64,000 nt of DNA from Kuschelorhynchus macadamiae (Eukaryota > Arthropoda > Insecta > Coleoptera > Curculionidae), in NCBI GenBank assembly GCA_030620095.1, contig JAUTXW010005206.1:744001-808000 (forward strand). Direction: 5' to 3'. Of the stretch, positions 55,468-64,000 are shown in pieces (the stretch's first letter is position 1; each line of letters opens with the position of its first letter). The notes under the pieces were generated by a model. It made no database searches. It had not been told where the DNA came from and saw only the letters and a list, made by a program, of their open reading frames with translations. A program made the position numbers and the translations under genes.

Positions 55468-55588
55468 ATCAATCATCAATACATCTGGTAAAGGGGAAGG
55501 ATCCAATCCATTATCAACAATTATTGTTTGGACATTCTCGAGAATTTGATCCAAGTATTCGTTTAAGAGAACATCAACATTAACGGCT
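55468..55588 (-). CDS. Grp7/JHBP-like gene, exon 2
   Basis: The acceptor CTAACTGAG ends at 55589. One base completes the Ser codon of exon 1, then the exon reads AVNVDVLLNEYLDQILENVQ and VDNGLDPSPLPDVLMID, ending GAT|GTAAGC in phase 0. The long helix followed by a D-P-x-P-L-P-D turn is typical of the N-terminal part of Grp7/JHBP-like proteins. 121 bp. Confidence 0.85.
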
Positions 55589-57271
55589 CTCAGTTAGGAT
55601 CGGTTAAATTGGGTTAGGTTGAATGCTGTGACACATTTATTTTCATATAAAATTCTATGGGCAAATTTTAACAACAAATATTGAATAGAGCAAAGTAAAA
55701 ATACGTGGATTGCCTAAAACAGACAAAGAGCCTAACCGAAGTTCGTTAAGTTATTTACTGCGATGTACTGAAATAATTCCGGGAAATGACTGAAATCATC
55801 AGTGAAACACTGTAAGAATTTAACCGTTACGTTATTTTCCGGCAATACGGGAAATGACTAGGCATTTGAGGCAATGGCGGATCTTCACCAATTTCAAGGG
55901 GAGAGGGGTAATAAATATAACTATCAGGAATTTCTAGCTGAGGTGCCCTTGGCGGAAGAAAAAAAATCGTTTAAGGCTGGGACGCCTATTGCAAAATTTA
56001 AGAAATAAAAAAAATGCAATTGTTAGCCAGCAGGCCGATCATGAAAGAACCCAATATAACATAAAGGAATTAAACAATGAAGCAATAGGCAAATAAACGC
56101 CAATCTGTATGCTCCTTTAGTTTCGAATAAATTCGTATGAGTTTTTTTATGAATGTACATCGACTACTACTGCTCTAGGATGGTTTGACCATTTTGGATG
56201 AATTTGTTAGGAAGTTTTGAGAGTGGCATTGTTTTTCGAGAGTTCTAGGGACACAAAACTCAATTTAACTAATCATTTTAATATTTGACGATTTATGAAT
56301 TTAAATGGAAGGCGTCATTCAATATCGGGTTTTATATAGTTTTCGGAGTTGGTGCCACGAAGTTCAATTGTTCTATTCATTTAAGTTTTTATCAACATCT
56401 ATTGATTCTCTATAAATAGTACCTGTGGTGCTTTTGACAAACATTACTTATCGTGATTCTAGAATAAAAATATATGCAATGGACTCCAGTACTTGTTATT
56501 TTATTTATACGCCCAATTTTTGACCTAGGTTTAGGCCTCGAAAACTTTGAAGCTGACCTTTACAATAAAACTTAATAAATAAATAGAACTGAAAAGGATA
56601 AAACAAAAACTTTTGTAAAAAATAATTAAAAAAAGCACCGAAACAAAAATAATATTTCAAAAGAGGATTGAAGGTAGGGTATTCTATTTGAAAGTTAGAC
56701 TGTAAAATGTCGGCCTCAAACTAAAATCTCAAATCCCATTAGTTCAACATTGCATAGAGGTGGAGGGAACAGATATTTTTTATTCGTTTTTAAACTAGAC
56801 AATAATTGCATGATAATTCTTCGATCCAATTGCATCAGCGGATAGCAATTAGTAGTTACCCTGCAAGTAAATTATTTTACGTGAATTTTCCATATTAGTT
56901 TACTGACCAGGTTATAACGTTTCGTACAATACGAATATTTGTTTCGGTACTTAAGACTAGCCCTTTTTAAAGAGACGGGTGATTAAGGCAAATACTGAAT
57001 ATTAGTAAAAATATAATAATATGTATTGCACAATGGTGCTAGACCAAATCGGGCATCACTATTAGTTTATCTACTAAAGCCTAGAACAAATATTCTAAAA
57101 TTATCCCAACTGCATACTATGTGCTTAGTTCACAATCCGTTGAAGGATTATTTGGATATTTTCCACTGCAATTGTAAAAAAATAAATCTATTTGTTTCCA
57201 ATAATTAAATTAAATATTGATAACTGATAATGTTGGACATTTTTGTTCTATATATCTTAAGGTTGCTGCAG
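55589..57271. other. unassigned intronic sequence (intron 1, left part)
   Basis: No confident element. CAATGGCGGATC near 55872 is faintly hAT-terminus-like but has no partner. The 60-codon frame at 57026 is not recognisable. Confidence 0.4.
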
Positions 57272-58314
57272 TGGCTTAGTTAGAAGGCATGAGGCCCCGT
57301 GGCAAAAATTTTTGGGGGCCCGGCTTTTATTAGTCTATTCAAGAATATAAAATATTTATCAACAAAAATTGGTTTATTGTCATGAAGGCAAAATAGATAA
57401 CAGAGAAAAATTCTTCTATTCAGAAAAATATTTATTAAACATTGATAACCAATTGCGATACCATAGATAAATGGTTATACTAAACAAAATAATGTTAAGT
57501 AATTATATGTGACAAAAAAAAACTACATATTATAAACCAAATATATCAGGTGCCCTATCCTTTAAATAAACCAAAATAAAATTAAAAATCTCTTTTTCTT
57601 ACTTTTTTATTCGCAAATTCATTAATTATTTTTATATCGAGGTACATAAGGTAAACTTCACTTAAGTCGTTCTTAAACTTACTTAAAACTATTAAAATAT
57701 TCTTTAACTGTTAATTCTTCTTTAAGGTCTCTTTTACAAATATTTAATACATTAATGTATTGAAATATTAGAGTATTTAAATCAAATATTTCAGAATATT
57801 TGTTAAATTATAAATAACCGTACATTTATTTATAATGCATGTTTCGTCACAACTTAATATAGTTTTTGAAATAAGTAAATCGAACAAATTATTTATTTTT
57901 TTCATGCTCTCAAATCTGTTAACAACATTAAAAACATTGACTTTAAATAAAATTCAGTTTTACTAAGTCTGTAATCGTTTAAAATATCAAATTATTTTTT
58001 AACTTTTGGTTGACGTATTTGCCTAAATTCCGTTTTAATACTCCATTTCTTGGCCCGGTTCACAGCTTCATTCTTTAAAACTTCATAAGAAGATCTTAAT
58101 ACGGTAAGGCTTTTTTCCAGTTTTTTTTTAAACAGCCAAAGATTCACTCAGATCAATATTTTGCTTTTGAAGAACTCTTGAGGTGAAATTAATTTGTATA
58201 AGGATTCTATACAATGTCGAAATAAATACAAATTCAAAGCAAGTGAGACTGTAACTCTATTTCGAGTTGGATTTCATGTTTTTAAAGTTGTTTTTGATTC
58301 ACTGCTATAAGATG

Positions 58315-58506
58315 CTAAAAGTTCCTTAAACCAAAAAAGGAATATATATTTTGCAAAGTGGTAAAATATTGTGAGACCTCTTTACAACAATTCACTGCAT
58401 CGTGTATTACCAAATTTAAGTTGTGACTTGCACGATGTATATATTCGGGATTTTGTTGAACTCTCTTAATTTCAGCATTTACTGTATTAAAAGCTCCACT
58501 CATCAC
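58315..58506 (-). pseudogene. hAT transposase core segment
   Basis: MSGAFNTVNAEIKRVQ and HRASHNLNLVIHDAVNCCKE correspond to the DGA-N-SG-x-x-GV and C-x-AH-x-LNLV-DA blocks of ZMYM-type hAT transposases. The frame ends in a stop after FFGLRNF. Confidence 0.75.
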
Positions 58507-59143
58507 ATTGGTTCCATCCTAGGCTTGCCCGTAACATTTTTCAATAGGAATATAGGCTTTTTAATATATTTAGAATTTCTTGAGTTATTCCTGCGGCAGA
58601 ATGATGTTTTATCTGGAAAAATTCCAAAAAGGTTCTGAGGTAGCATATCTTTATCTCGAATTAAGTTCGAATGAAGATACTTACTCTATTTTTGTGATAT
58701 CTGGGAGTGATATCAAGAAGCAAACAAATTTATTTGTTTTGTTAATTCGAAAGTAAGTTTTTTTGAAAGGCAATCTATTAATTCATTTTAAATAGTCGGG
58801 CTAAGATATCGCATAGATCCAGAAGGCATTTCCACCACCTGTTTCATAATATCATCATAATCTGATAGAAATTCTACTTGAGCCATAAAATTTCCATTAA
58901 GTCGTCTTCACGGTGACCACGAAATTATAAGGAACATTTTTCCAGACGTAATGTTATTTTGAATAACCTTTGCAACACCATTTTCTAGAATGACGCGTGA
59001 AATCTTATTTCTTCGTCTAGGTTTTTGTCAACGCCACGATTTTTTCCCCACAAGTCGTGAACAGCGCAAGCTTCAATATGAGCCTTACTTTTACTGTGTT
59101 CATCAATGCCTTCGATAAATGTTTCTAATCTCGTAAGCCCATT

Positions 59144-59467
59144 CTACATGGACTGCACAATTTGGAAAAGCCAACAAGATTCACAATAGGCTGCATCTAG
59201 TACAGTTGAATAGCACAGCCGAAGACGATTGACAGGGCCGTATTTTGTAGTGGAAGAATAATAATTTTCACTAAAACTGCGATCATTTTGTTCCAAGTCC
59301 TTAAGAAATGGAGTTTTCGAACTGTTAGGTGCAAGACTAATAATGATCTTTTTATCTTCATCAGTAAGAGTTTTTCCCAAGTAAAATCCAAGATCGTTAG
59401 TTACACTAGTAGTAGTGCTAGAAATGAAATTGCTGACTACTTCATCAACAGTTTCAGTACAAGGCAA
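59144..59467 (-). pseudogene. hAT transposase TTF-type zinc-finger segment
   Basis: A 107-codon frame containing FLKDLEQNDRSFSENYY followed by RLCYSTVLDAAYCESCWLFQ. The Y-S-x-x-x-D-x-x-Y-C-x-x-C block is the TTF finger of ZMYM1-like hAT proteins. The frame ends where similarity would continue toward the dimer core. Confidence 0.7.
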
Positions 59468-59720
59468 AAGTTCTATAGAGGATGAGTCAGAAATAAAGGT
59501 TGAATCAATTCTTTCGGAAATATCGACATTTCCTTGTCCTTGTAAGAAGAAAAGCAGAAACTTAAAAAAAAATGTCTATCTTGGCATGTTTTTATAATTT
59601 TTCTTCTTATTGTAATTTCAATTTTCGTTTCTCTGCCCCAGTCTGATATTTTCGTTTATCTTCCATTTCTAATATTTTTTGAGCGGTTTATTCTGCCTGT
59701 AAAGAAAATAAATAATACAC

Positions 59721-60938
59721 AAACATTTCTAAATATAATAGATAGTTGTGTATCAAAGTCTATTTTAGTCTTTTAAAAATTAAGGTTTACACAGCGACTT
59801 AATGGATAAACGTACATTTATACAAATAAAAAAATAACCCGACTGCCAATTCTTGTAAAAGGGTTTGTCACAAAATTGACAAATGTTATGCAATGACATG
59901 CCTTTAATTGAAGGATTAGAGACAACGATAATTTTTTTTAATTTAGTTTTTATTGGGTGGGCTCAGCAGTCTGCAGAGAGGGGGGTTGATGTCATGACGA
60001 GATGAGCGGGATATTACTATTAGCAATCAAGGGAGGAAGTTATGTCTAGACAAACACGATAAAAACGACAAAATAGTACCTAACTTCAGCCATATTGATT
60101 TTTTTTTTTCACATAAAATATTGCCTATAGCATTCCCAGGACTCGAAGAAATCAAACGATACTACTTTTGTTAAAATCGGTTCAGCTGTTTGGTCTCTAA
60201 CGTGGCACATACGTACGTACAACACACATACAAATACAGTCCGCACCGAAAAACATTACCCTCGTACCGGAGACAGTTGGTTAAAGAGTCCGTAATATAA
60301 CTAAAATTAAGTTTGTGCCTTACATCGCTAGGTAAAGCCGCCCTAACTCTGAAATACGAGGATGCAGAGACAGGGTAAGTTTTAACGACGGCGACGGTAT
60401 TAAGTGATATAAACGCCAATTTAGTATTAGTATTAGTAGAGAATACTCAATTACTCAATACAATTGAATTTGAATTTTAAAATAGTTTACTTTTTAAATG
60501 ACATAATTAGTAAGTGACTTACCCTATTTTCTATTAACCACCCTATTAATAATTACTGGCACTATACTACTAATTATTACTATAATTAATTTTTAGCTGA
60601 ATACTTCTTATTAGTAATATTATTAGTAACAGTATTTTATTTGTCTACAAAAAGAAGTAAGATCGGATCTATAATTATTAAAATTTGAATTTGATTGAAA
60701 AAGTAAAATGTTTATAAATACTAAAGGTAATGTGAAAACTTAACTTAAACAAACATTTTATACGACCCAGATTATAAGAAATTTTACAAAAAAATTTCAA
60801 TTTTATAATACTAGAGTTTTTACTAAAAAAGCAATATCTAATATTTTTTGTGATGAGGTACTTAATTCCTATATGTAAATACAATTAATAAATAAAATCT
60901 AAGGTATTTGACTTTTTTTTGTATGCATATTGACTTAC
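59721..60938. other. unassigned intronic sequence (intron 1, right part)
   Basis: About 1.2 kb. The segment near 60165-60235 (TTAAAATCGGTTCAGCTGTT, then CACATACGTACGTAC) is a sequence type often seen in insect retroelement 3' regions, but I cannot assign it. No exon candidates. Confidence 0.4.
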
Positions 60939-61105
60939 GACAAATCATGAATTTTCATTTCTTTGGCTACTAGTTCTTTTAGTTGCTCTAACTCCTCAGG
61001 TGAAAGTTCCTTGTCCATGTTAAAGTTGGGAATATCATCTTGATTTGCAAATGCATTTGAAAAACCAATTGCAAGCAGCATATATGACACTAGATACATT
61101 TTCAT
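60939..61105 (-). CDS. Grp7/JHBP-like gene, exon 1 with signal peptide
   Basis: The ATG at 61105 (AAAATG context) starts MKMYLVSYMLLAIGFSNAFA, a clear signal peptide with a likely cut after AFA. An acidic/helical stretch follows (ELSPEELEQLKELVAKEM), ending in TC|GTAAGT (phase 2). Read without splicing the frame stops two codons later, which would give a 56-residue peptide. The perfect phase match to exon 2 argues for splicing. An in-frame upstream ATG (61201) is less likely because it would bury the signal peptide. Confidence 0.82.
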
Positions 61106-61153
61106 TTTGCCGATTCTTTCAGAATTTTTATGTGGTACTTTTTTAAAACTCGG

Positions 61154-61164
61154 ATCTTTTATTA
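61154..61164 (-). promoter_or_regulatory. candidate TATA-like element of the Grp7/JHBP-like gene
   Basis: AATAAAAGATC on the minus strand about 50-60 bp before the ATG. It resembles the TATAAAAGGGATC box of the paralogous exon at 17398 but is weaker. Confidence 0.35.
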
Positions 61165-61369
61165 TTAAAAAATACAAAAAGTATTTTATCAGTTTATTCA
61201 AGGAGGGTAATTGCGTAATATACTTATTGTGATGCTAGTCTTTATCGAATAAAATTGCGATACAATCTGTATCTTTGTGTAGCTCATCATTGCAGAACAT
61301 CTGGTTTCTGTATATTTAGTATAAATTACTTGTTGAGTATGTATGTATTTTTCGAAACTTAAAAGTCTG

Positions 61370-61496
<127 letters not shown>

Positions 61497-61573
61497 GTAG
61501 GAATTCTCTCGGGTATTTGGTTCTATGTAATATAGAGAAACACTATACTAGTTTCATAATTGTTTTAATTACT

Positions 61574-61604
61574 GACATTTCGGCCACTTCGGCCTTTTTC
61601 AAAG
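61574..61604 (-). ncRNA. hammerhead-like PLE hairpin module, left arm
   Basis: CTTTGAAAAA, then the GGCC/GGCC stem with loop GAAGT, then GAAATGTC. The GTC-preceding base is changed relative to the right arm. Confidence 0.4.
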
Positions 61605-61688
61605 CATCTTGTAAACTAAAAGTTTACTAATTAATTTACAGATGTATAAGAAAAAAAAAATGTTTTCCTACTTTTAGTTTACAAGATG

Positions 61689-61719
61689 CTTTGAAAAAGG
61701 CCGAAGTGGCCGAAACGTC
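61689..61719 (+). ncRNA. hammerhead-like PLE hairpin module, right arm
   Basis: CTTTGAAAAA, the GGCC/GGCC stem with loop GAAGT, then GAAACGTC. Core purines after the stem match the hammerhead GAAA. The upstream CTGATGA box is not conserved. Confidence 0.45.
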
Positions 61720-61772
61720 AGTAATTAAAACAATTATGAAACTAGTATAGTGTTTCTCTATATTACATAGAA

Positions 61773-64000
<2,228 letters not shown>

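Larger units (their letters stand above)
57272..59720 (-). mobile_element. hAT (ZMYM1-like) transposon relic
   Basis: The left end CAGTGGCTTAG (about 57274) fits a hAT terminus. On the minus strand the order is a basic N-terminus (GAEKRKLKLQ near 59625), a TTF-type finger region (SFSENYYSSTTKYGPVNRL, CESCWLFQ) at 59467-59144, a core near 58500-58320 (NVMSGAFNTVNAEIKR, HRASHNLNLVIHDAV), and a C-terminal part near 57750 (DLNTLIFQYINVLNICKR). Many stops. The right terminus and target duplication were not found. Confidence 0.75.

Noticed and set aside
60935..61201. Single-exon 88- or 56-residue secreted peptide ending at 60935
   Set aside because: The stop lies inside a GTAAGT donor, and splicing there joins exon 2 in perfect phase. 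The upstream in-frame ATG would hide the signal peptide.

Overview
The window looks like insect chromosomal DNA dominated by transposable elements, possibly a beetle, though the order is a guess. The evidence is very AT-rich DNA, long (TA)n tracts, GT-AG introns, Penelope-like elements (PLEs), DUF4817-type mariners, BEL/Pao, an errantivirus-type Ty3/gypsy provirus, and an R4/Dong-like LINE. I see no bacterial gene, operon, rRNA or CRISPR array. Most long tyrosine/isoleucine reading frames are translations of (TA)n and were left out.

The main host gene is split into five short exons on the minus strand: 61105-60939, 55588-55468, 44702-44555, 41579-41453 and 36380-36197. Their splice phases (2, 0, 1, 2) join into one open frame of about 248 codons with a signal peptide, a stop codon and poly(A) signals. 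The protein resembles the secreted Grp7-allergen / JHBP-like (takeout-type) lipid-binding fold. A second signal-peptide exon with the same length class and splice phase, and a TATA box, lies at 17398-17223, suggesting a tandem paralogue that continues off the left edge.

Layout, left half: 0.5-0.64 kb PLE end; 0.7-2.7 kb broken, partly inverted mariner; 3.1-7.7 kb four PLE pieces in both orientations; 7.7-12.3 kb BEL/Pao relic split by a non-coding repeat family (called N1 here); 12.8-17.2 kb R4/Dong-like LINE with an OTU protease domain, flanked by (AAT)n; 18.4-19.5 kb second N1 copy; 20.66-23.10 kb hAT element with an 8-bp target duplication; 23.6-30.8 kb two LINE relics joined through (TA)n, with a recent tandem duplication; 30.88-34.03 kb nearly intact intron-containing mariner inside (TA)n.

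Layout, right half (mostly host-gene introns): PLE-end hairpins at 36.4, 46.4 and 61.5 kb; Tc1 and mariner relics at 37.1 and 40.5 kb; a foldback at 38.1 kb; an unnamed repeat protein at 38.9-40.1 kb; a hAT relic with nested N1 at 42.9-44.3 kb; a Ty1/copia relic at 45.6 kb; the errantivirus at 46.9-54.6 kb; a hAT relic at 57.3-59.7 kb; and a PLE running off the right edge from 62.2 kb.

Two patterns tie the repeats together. Nearly every long (TA)n tract abuts a transposon end. The PLE ends share a hairpin module preceding GAAACGTC whose stem changes sequence between copies but still pairs, like the core of a hammerhead ribozyme; one copy (62267-62240) keeps the canonical CTGATGA...GAAA core.
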